Positions 23,809-33,025 are shown, counted from the first letter of the stretch. The stretch is DNA of 64,000 nt from CAXBCP01 sp963974055 (GCA_963974055.1 CAXBCP010000009.1:78269-142268), one strand, 5' to 3'. Notes: generated by a model from the sequence alone, not told the origin. Made by a program: numbers and translations.

Positions 23809-24705
23809 TTAGCGGCGCTCGTCGGCCGCGTATTTTTGGATTACTGAATTGATCTGGTCGTGAAGCTCGGGGCGCGCAAGCGCGAAGGCGACGTTTGCCT
23901 CGAAAAAGCCGGCCTTGTCGCCGCAGTCGAAGCGCGTCCCCTCGAAACGGAGCCCGTGAAACGGCGCTTCGCCGATCATCCGGGCCATTGAATCGGTGAG
24001 CTGGATCTCGCCGCCGGCGCCTTTTTTCCGGTCGCCGAGATACCCGAAAACCTCGGGCAGCAGAATGTAGCGCCCGATAATGCTCAGGGTCGACGGCGCA
24101 TCCGCGGGGTCGGGTTTTTCGACAAGGCCCCTGATCTCGGCCAGGCGCCCGTCGTCGGAAGCGACATCCAGGATACCATAACGGTTGGTATGTTCCCGCG
24201 GCACGTCCTGCACCGCGACGACATTGCCGCCGGTTTCGCCGAACACATCGACCATCTGCTTGAGGCACGGCGTGTCCGCCATGACCAGATCGTCCGCCAG
24301 CAAAACCGCGAACGGCTCGTCGCCGACCAGCCCGCGGGCGCACCAGACCGCATGTCCGAGACCCAGCGGGTCCTGCTGGCGCGTATAGGCGACGCGGCCG
24401 GGCTCCAATACCGGAATATCGATCGTGTGCAGTTCGGCGTCCTTGCCGCGTTCGCCCAGCACCTGGCGCAGTTCGAAACTGTGATCGAAAAAATCCTCGA
24501 TGGCGGCCTTGCCGCGCCCGGTCACGAAGATGATTTCCTCAATCCCCGCTTCCAGCGCCTCCTCGACCGCGTACTGGATCAGCGGCTTGTCGACGACGGG
24601 CAGCATTTCCTTGGGCATCGCCTTGGTCACGGGCAGAAACCGCGTTCCCAGCCCCCCGACGGGGAAAACCGCTTTCCTTACTCTTTTGGCCAAAAAGAAC
24701 TCCAT
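23809..24705 (-). CDS. galU: UTP--glucose-1-phosphate uridylyltransferase
   Basis: The 298-residue GalU makes UDP-glucose. Conserved features are KAVFPVGGLGTRFLPVTKAMPKEMLPVVDKP, split as VGGLGTRFLP for nucleotide binding and KAMPKEMLP for phosphate, then YAVEEALEAGIEEIIFVTGRGK, GLGHAVWCAR and LLADDLV. The ATG at 24705 starts the family-conserved N-terminus. It is first in the galU-ugd-pgm-GGCT operon; the 238-nt upstream gap presumably holds the promoter. Confidence 0.96.
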   Translation of the reverse strand: MEFFLAKRVRKAVFPVGGLGTRFLPVTKAMPKEMLPVVDKPLIQYAVEEALEAGIEEIIFVTGRGKAAIEDFFDHSFELRQVLGERGKDAELHTIDIPVLEPGRVAYTRQQDPLGLGHAVWCARGLVGDEPFAVLLADDLVMADTPCLKQMVDVFGETGGNVVAVQDVPREHTNRYGILDVASDDGRLAEIRGLVEKPDPADAPSTLSIIGRYILLPEVFGYLGDRKKGAGGEIQLTDSMARMIGEAPFHGLRFEGTRFDCGDKAGFFEANVAFALARPELHDQINSVIQKYAADERR

Positions 24706-24943
24706 GTCTGGCACGTCCGTGCCGGTTACTGATACAATTGTCGGACGAGCCGAAAGCCGCGCCGATTTGTGACATGCGGTCCCCGCCAATGCAAGTAGAC
24801 GCAGGCCCCTGACGGCACGCAGTTTGCGGCGGAAATATGACGAATCCACTTAGAATCCGGCGTTTTCTGCCTTACCGGCAGCGGCAATTCGGCGCAGCCC
24901 TGCGATGACGGTTGGAAATGGATTCGCGGAACCCGGCGGACAA

Positions 24944-25669
24944 TCAGGCGCCGGACAGCAAAACGTCCTTCGCCTGGTTGATCTTGGCCGCCAGATAGGT
25001 GGAGCCGCCCTTGTCCGGGTGGTTCGCCATCAGCAGTTTCCGGTGCGCTTCGCGAATTTCCGCGTCGGACGCGCCGGGCTTCAGTCCAAGCACTTCATAG
25101 GCCTCGTCGCGGGTCATCGTGCCGCCGCCGGCCGCCGCATTGCCGCCGCTCCTGCCGCCGTCGCCGGCGCCGGCGCCGGCGCCCGTGTCGCGCCATTCGC
25201 CGCCATGGACGCGGTCGAGATAGGATTCGAGCACCGTCGCCGATTGCGGGTCGTTGACACGGCATTCATGAAGCAGATCGACAAGTTCGGCGAGCGACAG
25301 TTCTTCGAGGTTTCGCCCCTCGAAGGTCCCGCGCAGGACCGTACCCCGCAGCACGCCGCTGTCATGTTCCAGCGTCATCCGCAGGTACAGCGTCTCGATA
25401 TCCGAATTCCGGCCCGGGCTCGGCCCCTTCAGATTGCGCATCGCCTGGGATATCGCGCGCCACCGGAGCAGGAGCGGCAGCAGGAGAACGACCCAGCCGA
25501 ACGCCCCCATCCGGCCGCTGACCGCAAAGAAAATCAGTAGAATCGCCGCCACGACGCCGATGACGACGGCGACGATTCGCTGCACGTTCGCGGAATTCGT
25601 GCCGCGCAGCCCCCGCACCAGGAAATACAGACCGATAACAAAGGCGAGACCGAGGATAAAATAAGGCAT
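24944..25669 (-). CDS. Membrane-anchored J-domain protein (TIM14/Pam18-like)
   Basis: The 241-residue protein has hydrophobic N-terminal helices (YFILGLAFVIGLYFLVRGL; IVAVVIGVVAAILLIFFAV and a third at about 58-68), a soluble middle, a Gly/Ala-rich linker and a C-terminal J domain (about 185-240) with the HPD motif in LMANHPDKGGSTYLAAKINQAK. That J-domain sequence resembles mitochondrial TIM14/Pam18, and such proteins are known in alphaproteobacteria. It presumably stimulates DnaK at the inner membrane. It follows the VWA gene by 9 nt. Confidence 0.85.
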   Translation of the reverse strand: MPYFILGLAFVIGLYFLVRGLRGTNSANVQRIVAVVIGVVAAILLIFFAVSGRMGAFGWVVLLLPLLLRWRAISQAMRNLKGPSPGRNSDIETLYLRMTLEHDSGVLRGTVLRGTFEGRNLEELSLAELVDLLHECRVNDPQSATVLESYLDRVHGGEWRDTGAGAGAGDGGRSGGNAAAGGGTMTRDEAYEVLGLKPGASDAEIREAHRKLLMANHPDKGGSTYLAAKINQAKDVLLSGA

Positions 25670-25678
25670 TTTCGGGCG

Positions 25679-26392
25679 CTACTTCATCTGGTTGCTGATC
25701 AGGCGGGCGGCGCCGCCTTTCCTGCCGGAATAATCCTCCAGCGCGGCGCGGCCGCCGGCGGCGAAGACGGCGACCGCGCTGAGCAGGTCGCGCAACTGCC
25801 GTGCCGATGCCAGGTCGAAGCTGCAATGCGCCCCGCCGGTCAGCTTGGCAATCTGGCGGAACGCGCCGGTGGCGATCGGGTCGTTGCCTTCCTGAAACAC
25901 GAATGCCGGCACCCCGCGAACGCCGAGCTCGCCCGCGATATCGCAGACGTCGTCGATATCCTCCTCGAAGCTGTCGCCGACGAACACCAGCGCATTGACG
26001 CGCCGGGCATCGGTTTCGCGTATGGCATGGCGGAGAATTTTGCGGATCTGGGTGCGGCCGCCAAGACAGCGGACCTTTGTCATCCGCCGGACGAGCTCGT
26101 CGGACGACGAGACCCACGGGCTCGACTTGCATTCGCCGTAGCCGCGGAAGAAAACCAGCTGAACTTCAAGCCCGCCGAGCCCGTCGGTGGCATGGAACAT
26201 CTCGGCCTGCAGGTGGCAGGCCTGGTCCCAGGACGGCTCGCGGCTCGCCGTCGCATCCATCGCGAACAGAAGCCGGCCGCGCCCGCTCGCGGAGTGTACC
26301 CGGGGCGTCGCCGCAACCTTCGCAAGGAAGTCCGATACCTGATCGGGATTCGTCTGCGTCGGGAGTGATTTCTTGTCTGTGTCGCCGGACAT
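25679..26392 (-). CDS. von Willebrand factor A-domain protein
   Basis: The 237-residue protein is mostly one VWA fold. The metal-ion-dependent adhesion motif appears as AMDATASREPSWD (DxTxS), with the threonine in GGRTQI and the distal aspartate in VFVGDSFEEDIDD. No signal peptide is seen. Its partner may be the J-domain protein encoded 9 nt downstream. Function unknown. Confidence 0.8.
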   Translation of the reverse strand: MSGDTDKKSLPTQTNPDQVSDFLAKVAATPRVHSASGRGRLLFAMDATASREPSWDQACHLQAEMFHATDGLGGLEVQLVFFRGYGECKSSPWVSSSDELVRRMTKVRCLGGRTQIRKILRHAIRETDARRVNALVFVGDSFEEDIDDVCDIAGELGVRGVPAFVFQEGNDPIATGAFRQIAKLTGGAHCSFDLASARQLRDLLSAVAVFAAGGRAALEDYSGRKGGAARLISNQMK

Positions 26393-26479
26393 CCGTTCTG
26401 CCGCTCCGGTTGATTATGTTGAGATAATACGATTCCCGGGGTATTTCCAGTTACACGTTCCGAACATCTGGATTCGCCT

Positions 26480-27244
26480 ATGCCCAAAACACCGGACTAT
26501 TTCCACGACAGGACGATCCTGATCACCGGCGGCGCCAGCGGAATCGGCAGGGCCACGGCCCTGATATTCGCCCGCGAAGGCGCCAACGTGATCGTCGCCG
26601 ATATCGACGGGGACGGCGCCGCGGCCGTCGCGGCGGAGGTGCGGAAATCCAATGCCGGCGCCGAATCCTACGCGGTGGACGTGACCGACCGGCCGGCGGT
26701 CGATGCCACGGTCGCGGCGGGCATCGATGTTTTCGGGCGTATCGATTTTCTGTTCAACAGCGCCGGCGCCGCAGGGCGGCGGTCGTCGTTTCTCGATATC
26801 GACGCCGATCTGTGGCGCCGGACATATGCGCTGAATGTCGACGGCGTGTTCAACACAATGCAATCGGTACTGCCGCACATGATCGGGAACAATCACGGTG
26901 TCATCGTCAATATCGCCAGCATGGCCCACCGCCGCGGCGGCCCGGGACATTCGACCCACTACGCGTCGGCCAAGGGTGCGGTGGTGACGCTGACCATGGG
27001 CGTCGCCCGGGAATTCGTCGAACAGGGCATCCGGGCATTGTCGATTTCGCCGGGTCCCATCGAGACGCCGTTCCAGGCCATCTCGTCGCCGGAACTGAAA
27101 CAGCGCATGACCGACGACGTGCCGATGAAGCGCATGGGCACGCCCGAAGAGATCGGCGAAATGGTGCTGTTCATGTGCTCCGATGCCTGCGAATTCATGA
27201 CCGCCGACACGGTCTATATCAACGGCGGAGGGGGATTCCGTTGA
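26480..27244 (+). CDS. Short-chain dehydrogenase/reductase
   Basis: This 254-residue classical SDR has the cofactor motif TGGASGIGRA, an acidic residue after beta-2 (VIVADIDGDG) that favours NAD, NSAGA, catalytic serine in NIASMAH, and YASAKGAV with the catalytic Tyr and Lys. The substrate cannot be inferred. The slyX start overlaps its stop. Confidence 0.9.
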   Translation: MPKTPDYFHDRTILITGGASGIGRATALIFAREGANVIVADIDGDGAAAVAAEVRKSNAGAESYAVDVTDRPAVDATVAAGIDVFGRIDFLFNSAGAAGRRSSFLDIDADLWRRTYALNVDGVFNTMQSVLPHMIGNNHGVIVNIASMAHRRGGPGHSTHYASAKGAVVTLTMGVAREFVEQGIRALSISPGPIETPFQAISSPELKQRMTDDVPMKRMGTPEEIGEMVLFMCSDACEFMTADTVYINGGGGFR

Positions 27245-27453
27245 CCGACACGGACAATCGCCTGCACGCGCTGGAGGCCCGCATCGCCCACCAGGACAAC
27301 GTCATCGAAGACCTCAGCGACGTCCTGGCGAAGCAGTGGAAGGAAATTTCCCAGCTGAACGGCCGGATCGACTATCTCAAACGCAAGCTTCAGGAGCTCG
27401 AAGACGGGATGGAGGCGTCCCCGCCGGGCGACAAACCGCCGCCGCATTACTGA
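27241..27453 (+). CDS. slyX: SlyX-family protein
   Basis: The 70-residue protein begins with TTG at 27241, overlapping the SDR stop (TTGA). It is a short heptad-repeat helix (LEARIAHQDNVIEDLSDVL then LNGRIDYLKRKLQELED) with a C-terminal PPPHY tail, the hallmark of SlyX. Function in the family is poorly defined. It is too short for most gene finders but the PPHY ending makes the call firm. Confidence 0.88.
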   Translation: MTDTDNRLHALEARIAHQDNVIEDLSDVLAKQWKEISQLNGRIDYLKRKLQELEDGMEASPPGDKPPPHY

Positions 27454-27578
27454 ATTCGGGACGGCAAAACGACCGGCAGGGGAAACGGCCGGGAATTTCT
27501 GCGGCACAGGGCCTGAATCTGGCCCCGAAACGCCGAATCCGCGTGAGATTCGTCGGCGTCTGGGGTAAGCATCGGGTC

Positions 27579-27821
27579 ATGAAAGTACGTGTACACATCA
27601 CGCTGAAAAACGGGGTCCTCGACCCGCAGGGCAAGGCCATCGAACATGCGTTGGCCGGACTTGGCTTCGGCGGCATAGACGATGTCCGGCAGGGCAAATA
27701 CATAGAGCTCGAACTGGCCGAAACCGATAGCGCCCGCGCCCGCGCCTCCGTCGAGGCGATGTGCGAAAAGCTGCTGGCCAACACGGTGATCGAAAACTAC
27801 GAGATCGATCTCGACGGATGA
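27579..27821 (+). CDS. purS: Phosphoribosylformylglycinamidine synthase subunit PurS
   Basis: The 80-residue PurS bridges PurL and PurQ in the fourth step of purine synthesis. It begins MKVRVHITLKNGVLDPQG and contains GLGFGGIDDVRQGKYIELE and ANTVIENYEIDL. Its stop overlaps the purQ ATG (ATGA). Confidence 0.95.
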   Translation: MKVRVHITLKNGVLDPQGKAIEHALAGLGFGGIDDVRQGKYIELELAETDSARARASVEAMCEKLLANTVIENYEIDLDG

Positions 27822-28516
27822 AGGCTGCCGTCATCGTCTCCCCCGGCTCCAACTGCGACCGCGATGTGCAGGTGGCGCTGCGGCAGAGTGCCGGCAGCGA
27901 TCCCATCATGCACTGGCACGGCGATGCCGACCTGCCCGATGTCGATCTGATCGTCGTCCCCGGCGGTTTTTCCTATGGCGACTACCTGCGCGCCGGGGCG
28001 GTTGCCGCCCATTCGCCGGTGATGCGCGAAGTCGTCGCCCGTGCCGATAAGGGCGTGCCGGTGCTGGGCATCTGCAATGGCTTCCAGATCCTGACCGAAT
28101 GCGGCCTGCTGCCCGGCGTCCTGATGCGCAATGCCGGGCTGAAATTCATCTGCCGCGATGTCGATCTGCGGGTCGAGGCGGCGGATACGGTTTTCACCGC
28201 CGACTATGTCGACGGCCAGATCATCCGCATTCCCGTCGCCCATAACGAGGGCAATTATTTCGCCGACGACGAGACGCTCAACCGGCTCGACGGCGAAAAC
28301 CGCGTCGCGTTCCGCTACTGCACGCCGTCGGGCGAAGTGATCGCGGCGGCGAACCCCAACGGGGCCGCCCGCAATATCGCCGGTATCCTGAACGAAAAAC
28401 GCAACGTGCTCGGCATGATGCCGCACCCGGAACGCCTTGCGGACGCGCTGCTCGGCGGTACCGACGGTCGGCCCATGTTCGACGGGCTGGTCGAAGCGCT
28501 GGCGGCCGCGGCATGA
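27818..28516 (+). CDS. purQ: Phosphoribosylformylglycinamidine synthase glutaminase subunit PurQ
   Basis: The 232-residue class I amidotransferase supplies ammonia from glutamine. It begins KAAVIVSPGSNCDRDV and has the nucleophile cysteine in VLGICNGFQ and the His/Glu pair in MMPHPERLAD. Four-base overlaps with purS upstream and purL downstream show tight coupling. Confidence 0.96.
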   Translation: MKAAVIVSPGSNCDRDVQVALRQSAGSDPIMHWHGDADLPDVDLIVVPGGFSYGDYLRAGAVAAHSPVMREVVARADKGVPVLGICNGFQILTECGLLPGVLMRNAGLKFICRDVDLRVEAADTVFTADYVDGQIIRIPVAHNEGNYFADDETLNRLDGENRVAFRYCTPSGEVIAAANPNGAARNIAGILNEKRNVLGMMPHPERLADALLGGTDGRPMFDGLVEALAAAA

Positions 28517-30735
28517 GCGGATCCGCGGACGACATCACGGCAGAAGTCGTCGCCGAACACGGGCTGACGCCGGAAGAATACGAACGCGTCCTGCGGATCA
28601 TGGGGCGCGCGCCCAAAATCACGGAGCTCGGCATTTTCTCGGTCATGTGGTCCGAGCACTGCTCCTACAAATCGTCGAAATTCTGGCTCAAGAAGCTGCC
28701 GACCGAGGCCCCCTGGGTTATCTGCGGCCCGGGCGAGAATGCCGGCGTGATCGATATCGGCGGCGGCAAGGCCTGTATCTTCAAGATGGAAAGCCACAAC
28801 CACCCGTCCTTCATCGAGCCCTATCAGGGAGCGGCGACCGGTGTCGGCGGCATCCTGCGCGACGTCTTCACGATGGGCGCACGCCCCGTCGCCAACATGA
28901 ACGCGCTGCGCTTCGGCCAGCCGGAACACCCTAAAACCCGCCACCTGGTGGGCGGTGTCGTGGCCGGGATCGGCGGGTACGGCAACTGCATGGGCATTCC
29001 GACGGTCGGCGGCGAGGTCAATTTCGACCCCAGCTATAACGGCAATATCCTGGTCAATGCGATGACCGTCGGCATCGCCGATACCGACAGGATCTTCTAT
29101 TCGGCAGCCGCGGGGATCGGCAATTCGGTGGTCTATGTCGGCTCCAAGACGGGCCGCGACGGCATTCACGGCGCCACCATGGCATCGGCGGAATTCGACG
29201 ACGATTCGGACGAGAAACGCCCCACGGTCCAGGTCGGCGATCCGTTCACCGAAAAACTGCTGCTGGAAGCCTGTCTCGAACTGATGGCGACCGACGCGAT
29301 TATCGCCATCCAGGACATGGGCGCCGCCGGGCTGACGTCGTCTTCGGTGGAAATGTCGGACAAGGGCGGCGTCGGCATCGAATTCGATCTCGACCTCGTG
29401 CCGGTGCGCGAAGAAGCCATGACGCCCTACGAGATCATGCTGTCCGAAAGCCAGGAACGCATGCTCATGGTGGTCAAGCCCGGCCGCGAGGACATGGCGC
29501 GGGCGATCTTCGAGAAGTGGGAGCTGGACTTCGCGATCATCGGCAAGGTGACCGACACCAACCGGCTGGTGCTGAAATCCGGCGGCGAGGTGGTCTGCGA
29601 CATCCCGGTGCCGCCGCTGGTGGCCGAGGCGCCGGAATACGAACGCCCCTGGGTGCCGACCCCGCCATCGCCGATGCTGGCGGCGGAAGACGCCCTTGCC
29701 GGCGTGGATATTTCGCCGGCCGACGCGCTGAAGGCGCTGGTCGGTTCGCCCGACCTGTGTTCGCGCCGCTGGGTATGGGAACAGTACGACCATATGGTCA
29801 TGGGCGACACCATCCGCCGGCCCGGCGGCGATGCCGCGATCGTGCGCATCCACGGCACCGACCGGGCGCTCGCCATCACCACCGACTGCACGCCGCGATA
29901 CTGCTTTGCCGACCCGGTGCAGGGCGGCCGCCAGGCCGTCGCCGAAGCCTGGCGCAACCTGACCGCGACCGGCGCCCGCCCGCTTGCCATCACCGACAAC
30001 ATGAATTTCGGCAATCCCGAACGGCCGGAAATCATGGGTCAGTTCGCCGGCTGCATCGAGGGGATGGCCGAAGCCTGTCTCGCGCTCGACTTCCCCGTCG
30101 TATCCGGCAACGTGTCGCTCTACAACGAGACCAACGGCACCGGCATCCTGCCGACCCCGGCCATCGGCGGCGTCGGCCTGATCGACGATATCCGCGGCCC
30201 GATGCCGGGCGCTGCGTTTACGGCCAAGGACGAAGACATCGTGCTTATCGGCGACACGCAGGGCCATCTCGGCCGGTCGATCTTCCTGCGCCTGATGGCG
30301 GGCGATGACACCACCAGAAATGCCGGCGCACCGCCGCCGGTCGATCTCGCCGCGGAACGCCGGAACGGCGATTTCGTCCGAGGCCTGGTTACCGACGGGG
30401 ACGCCACGGCCTGTCACGACGTATCGGATGGCGGCGTTCTGGTCGCCGTCGCCGAAATGGCGCTCGCCGGCGGGATCGGCGCCAATATCACCCTTCCCGA
30501 CAACGCCCTTCCGGCCCTCGCCTGGCTGTTCGGCGAAGACCAGGCACGGTATGTCGTCACCACAACGAATGCCGACGGCCTGCTCGCCGCCGCACAGGCG
30601 GCCGGCGTGCCGGCGATCGCGATCGGGCGAACCGGCGGCACGGTGTTGACCGTGGGTGCCGGCAACTCTATATCCCTTTCAGACCTGCGGAACGCGCATG
30701 AAGGCTGGTTGCCCGGTTACATGGCGACGAGCTGA
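28513..30735 (+). CDS. purL: Phosphoribosylformylglycinamidine synthase subunit PurL
   Basis: The 740-residue small-type PurL converts FGAR to FGAM with ATP and PurQ-derived ammonia. Recognisable are the N-terminal EYERVLRIMGRAP, MWSEHCSYKSS (catalytic His), KMESHNHPS, GVGGILRDVFTMGARP, and C-terminal AM-ligase repeats (ITDNMNFGNPE, DVSDGG). It overlaps purQ by 4 nt. A long open frame on the opposite strand is an antisense shadow. Confidence 0.97.
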   Translation: MSGSADDITAEVVAEHGLTPEEYERVLRIMGRAPKITELGIFSVMWSEHCSYKSSKFWLKKLPTEAPWVICGPGENAGVIDIGGGKACIFKMESHNHPSFIEPYQGAATGVGGILRDVFTMGARPVANMNALRFGQPEHPKTRHLVGGVVAGIGGYGNCMGIPTVGGEVNFDPSYNGNILVNAMTVGIADTDRIFYSAAAGIGNSVVYVGSKTGRDGIHGATMASAEFDDDSDEKRPTVQVGDPFTEKLLLEACLELMATDAIIAIQDMGAAGLTSSSVEMSDKGGVGIEFDLDLVPVREEAMTPYEIMLSESQERMLMVVKPGREDMARAIFEKWELDFAIIGKVTDTNRLVLKSGGEVVCDIPVPPLVAEAPEYERPWVPTPPSPMLAAEDALAGVDISPADALKALVGSPDLCSRRWVWEQYDHMVMGDTIRRPGGDAAIVRIHGTDRALAITTDCTPRYCFADPVQGGRQAVAEAWRNLTATGARPLAITDNMNFGNPERPEIMGQFAGCIEGMAEACLALDFPVVSGNVSLYNETNGTGILPTPAIGGVGLIDDIRGPMPGAAFTAKDEDIVLIGDTQGHLGRSIFLRLMAGDDTTRNAGAPPPVDLAAERRNGDFVRGLVTDGDATACHDVSDGGVLVAVAEMALAGGIGANITLPDNALPALAWLFGEDQARYVVTTTNADGLLAAAQAAGVPAIAIGRTGGTVLTVGAGNSISLSDLRNAHEGWLPGYMATS

Positions 30736-30757
30736 CGGGCGCCCGGTTCCGGGTCGC

Positions 30758-30803
30758 AGAACAAAAGACGTAGAAGAACAAGACCTAAAAGAACAAGACG
30801 TAA
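30758..30803 (+). repeat. Three imperfect 15-16-bp tandem repeats upstream of the BolA-like gene
   Basis: AGAACAAAAGACGTAG, AAGAACAAGACCTAA and AAGAACAAGACGTAA follow one another in the purL-bolA gap. They are A-rich and could lie in the leader of the BolA-like mRNA. No function is known. Confidence 0.6.
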
Positions 30804-30829
30804 CTGACGTATTTGGGGAAAGCACTGCC

Positions 30830-31069
30830 ATGCCAATGGACGCCGGCGCGATTGAAAGCCTGATCAAGGAAAGCATACCCGACGCACAGGTCACGATTCA
30901 GGACCTGGCCGGCGACGGCGACCATTACGCGGCCCTTGTCGTGTCGACCGCCTTTGCCGGCAAGACCCGCGTCCAGCAGCACCAGATGGTCTATCAGGCC
31001 CTGGAAGGCCGGATGGGCGGCGAGCTTCATGCATTGGCGCTCCAGACCAGCGCCCCCAAGGACAACTGA
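30830..31069 (+). CDS. BolA/IbaG-family protein
   Basis: The 79-residue BolA-fold protein has the signature IESLIKESIPDAQVTIQDLAGDGDHYAALVVS, read here as DAQVTIQDLAGDGDHYAALV, then KTRVQQHQMVYQALEGRMGGELHALALQT with the conserved His. BolA-like proteins pair with CGFS monothiol glutaredoxins to handle [2Fe-2S] clusters; such a glutaredoxin is encoded 29 nt downstream, which supports that role. Confidence 0.92.
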   Translation: MPMDAGAIESLIKESIPDAQVTIQDLAGDGDHYAALVVSTAFAGKTRVQQHQMVYQALEGRMGGELHALALQTSAPKDN

Positions 31070-31098
31070 CCCCGTTCACAACTCAAAGGAATTTCGCC

Positions 31099-31446
31099 AT
31101 GAGCGAGCATCCCGTTTTCGACCGTATCAAGCAGGAAGTCGCCGAAACCCCGGTCGTCCTGTTCATGAAGGGCACGCCCGTGTTTCCGCAATGCGGCTTT
31201 TCGGCGACCTGCGTGCAGGTGCTGAGCAATCTCGGCATTCCGTTCAAGGGCATCAACGTCCTGGAAGACCCGGAAGTCCGCGAGGGCATCAAGGCGTTTT
31301 CCAACTGGCCGACCATTCCGCAGCTTTACGTCAAAGGCGAATTCGTCGGCGGTTGCGACATCCTGCGCGAAATGTACGAGACCGGCGAGCTGAGCGAATA
31401 CTTCAATACCAATGGCATCGAAGTCCAGCTCGCCAATCCCCAGTAG
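31099..31446 (+). CDS. grxD: Monothiol glutaredoxin (Grx4 type, CGFS)
   Basis: The 115-residue protein carries the CGFS active site in FPQCGFSATCVQVL, with VVLFMKGTP before it and WPTIPQLYVKGEFVGGCDIL after it. It probably binds a [2Fe-2S] cluster with glutathione and the BolA-like partner encoded just upstream. An AAAGGA ribosome site precedes the ATG. Confidence 0.96.
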   Translation: MSEHPVFDRIKQEVAETPVVLFMKGTPVFPQCGFSATCVQVLSNLGIPFKGINVLEDPEVREGIKAFSNWPTIPQLYVKGEFVGGCDILREMYETGELSEYFNTNGIEVQLANPQ

Positions 31447-31473
31447 TTTCCGCGCGATCCGGAGCATACGGAC

Positions 31474-32595
31474 GTGAAAGCGTCCCGGAATGCCGCGGCC
31501 GTCCTGGCCGCGGCATTTTTGCTGGCCGCCCTGTCGGCCTGCGGGCAGGCGAACGACACCAATTTTTCCCAGCACCCAGGTTTCGACGCCTATTTCGCCG
31601 CCAACCCGCCCTCTCCGTCCCTGCCGGGCGCGGTCGACAGGGCGCTGTTGCAGCGATACCGGCCGCATCTGTATATCGCCCGCGGGGCCGAACCGCCGAT
31701 CCGGTTTTACGAAGACTATATCGCGGCGGGCACGCTGACCGACCGGAACGGCGCCCGGCTGGCGAACGAGGTGACCCCCGAAATCCTCAACCGGCACCGG
31801 GACGATCCCTATGTCGTGTTCGAGCACGTCCCCGCCGGGGGGAAGACCGCGCCGGTCATGTACGGCCGGGTGGACCGGGAAACCTTCGACCTCGCGGGCC
31901 GGACACGCGCCTTTACCTTTCTCACCTGGACGGCGGTGTTCCGCACATCGGGGATCGCCGCCGGCATTTCCTGGTGGAAGGGCGCCGTTCTCGGCGCCGC
32001 GGGCGGGCTGACCGACTGGCACCAGCTCGATCACTACACCGCCGTCACGCTGGCGCTGGACGAAAACGCGCGCCCGGTCGCCGTCCTGTTCCAGCACCAC
32101 AACTATCGCCGGACCCATGTTTTCGGCGCCGATATGCCGTGGCCGGCGGACGGGCGTATCGGGGTGGACGTCGCCATCCGGTCGAACGAGCTTTACCCCC
32201 ATACCGCCGGGCGCACGGTGCGGCGGGCCGCAAGCTTCCTGTCGCCCGGGACCGTCGAATACCTGGTTACCGGCGGCTCTGCGCCCTTCCGGGTCGCCGA
32301 CGACATTACCGACCCGGCGACCGAAGTGCCCTATACGCTGAAATTTCTGCCGCCGGCCGACGCGTTCTATACCTTCAAGGGGTTCCTCGGCGAAAAGCGC
32401 CTCCTGCCCGGCAGGTCGGGCCCGCCCGGCGCCGACTACAACACCCTGCCCGCGAACAAGCCCCTGCACCGCCAACTGACCGGCTCGCACTGGCGCGACG
32501 GCGATACCGATTACGTAAACTGGTACGCGGAGCCCGACCGCGGACGGCGCAAGCTGGCGGCGAGATTCGCCCGGCTGATCGCACGAACGGACTGA
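31474..32595 (+). CDS. Putative lipoprotein of unknown function
   Basis: The 373-residue product begins with a GTG and a lipoprotein signal (AAAFLLAALSAC lipobox LSAC). The mature part has LLQRYRPHLYIARGAEPPIRFYEDYIAAG near the N-terminus, read here as YRPHLYIARGAEPPIRFYED, then DWHQLDHYTAVTLALDE and FQHHNYRRTHVF, with conserved-looking His/Asp clusters that might bind metal or phosphate. I do not recognise a characterised family. It follows grxD by 27 nt. Confidence 0.75.
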   Translation: MKASRNAAAVLAAAFLLAALSACGQANDTNFSQHPGFDAYFAANPPSPSLPGAVDRALLQRYRPHLYIARGAEPPIRFYEDYIAAGTLTDRNGARLANEVTPEILNRHRDDPYVVFEHVPAGGKTAPVMYGRVDRETFDLAGRTRAFTFLTWTAVFRTSGIAAGISWWKGAVLGAAGGLTDWHQLDHYTAVTLALDENARPVAVLFQHHNYRRTHVFGADMPWPADGRIGVDVAIRSNELYPHTAGRTVRRAASFLSPGTVEYLVTGGSAPFRVADDITDPATEVPYTLKFLPPADAFYTFKGFLGEKRLLPGRSGPPGADYNTLPANKPLHRQLTGSHWRDGDTDYVNWYAEPDRGRRKLAARFARLIARTD

Positions 32596-32698
32596 CCGGC
32601 GGCTGCCGCCCGCCGGCGCGCGCCGGCAATGCCCGCGACTTGCCGTAGCGGACATCGCGGATTTCAGGCATATTGCGGCGACCGATTACACTTCAGCG

Positions 32699-32992
32699 AT
32701 GGCACAGAACTCCACGATGCATCTCCCGATACAGCAATACCTCGCCCGGCCGCTCGTCATTCTGGTTGCCGGGACGGTGCTCGCCGCCTGCGGCTCCAGC
32801 CGCCCGGATGCCGTCCCCCAGCTTCACCTGGCCTGCCAGACCGTGGAATGCGAATGCCGCGACGAAAAAATTCCCCTGTTCGAAGACCGCAAGACCACCG
32901 AAATCGTCTGGCGCCAGAACGGCGACGCCACCTGCCCGATCGGATTCGTCCTTGAGCGGGTCCGGGTCGATTTCCTCGGGCGGCGCAAATAG
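32699..32992 (+). CDS. Small putative lipoprotein
   Basis: The 97-residue product has a hydrophobic signal ending in a lipobox (VAGTVLAAC), then a short cysteine-containing domain (LACQTVECECRDEKIP, DATCPIGFVLERV). An alternative ATG six codons in (32717) is possible. The five mature cysteines hint at disulfides. Function unknown. Confidence 0.65.
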   Translation: MAQNSTMHLPIQQYLARPLVILVAGTVLAACGSSRPDAVPQLHLACQTVECECRDEKIPLFEDRKTTEIVWRQNGDATCPIGFVLERVRVDFLGRRK

Positions 32993-33025
32993 CGGCCGGG
33001 CAACGACCGGCAGCCGGCGCATGAA

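Noticed and set aside
28315..30417. Minus-strand 700-codon frame over purL
   Set aside because: Antisense shadow of a real gene with clear PurL motifs.
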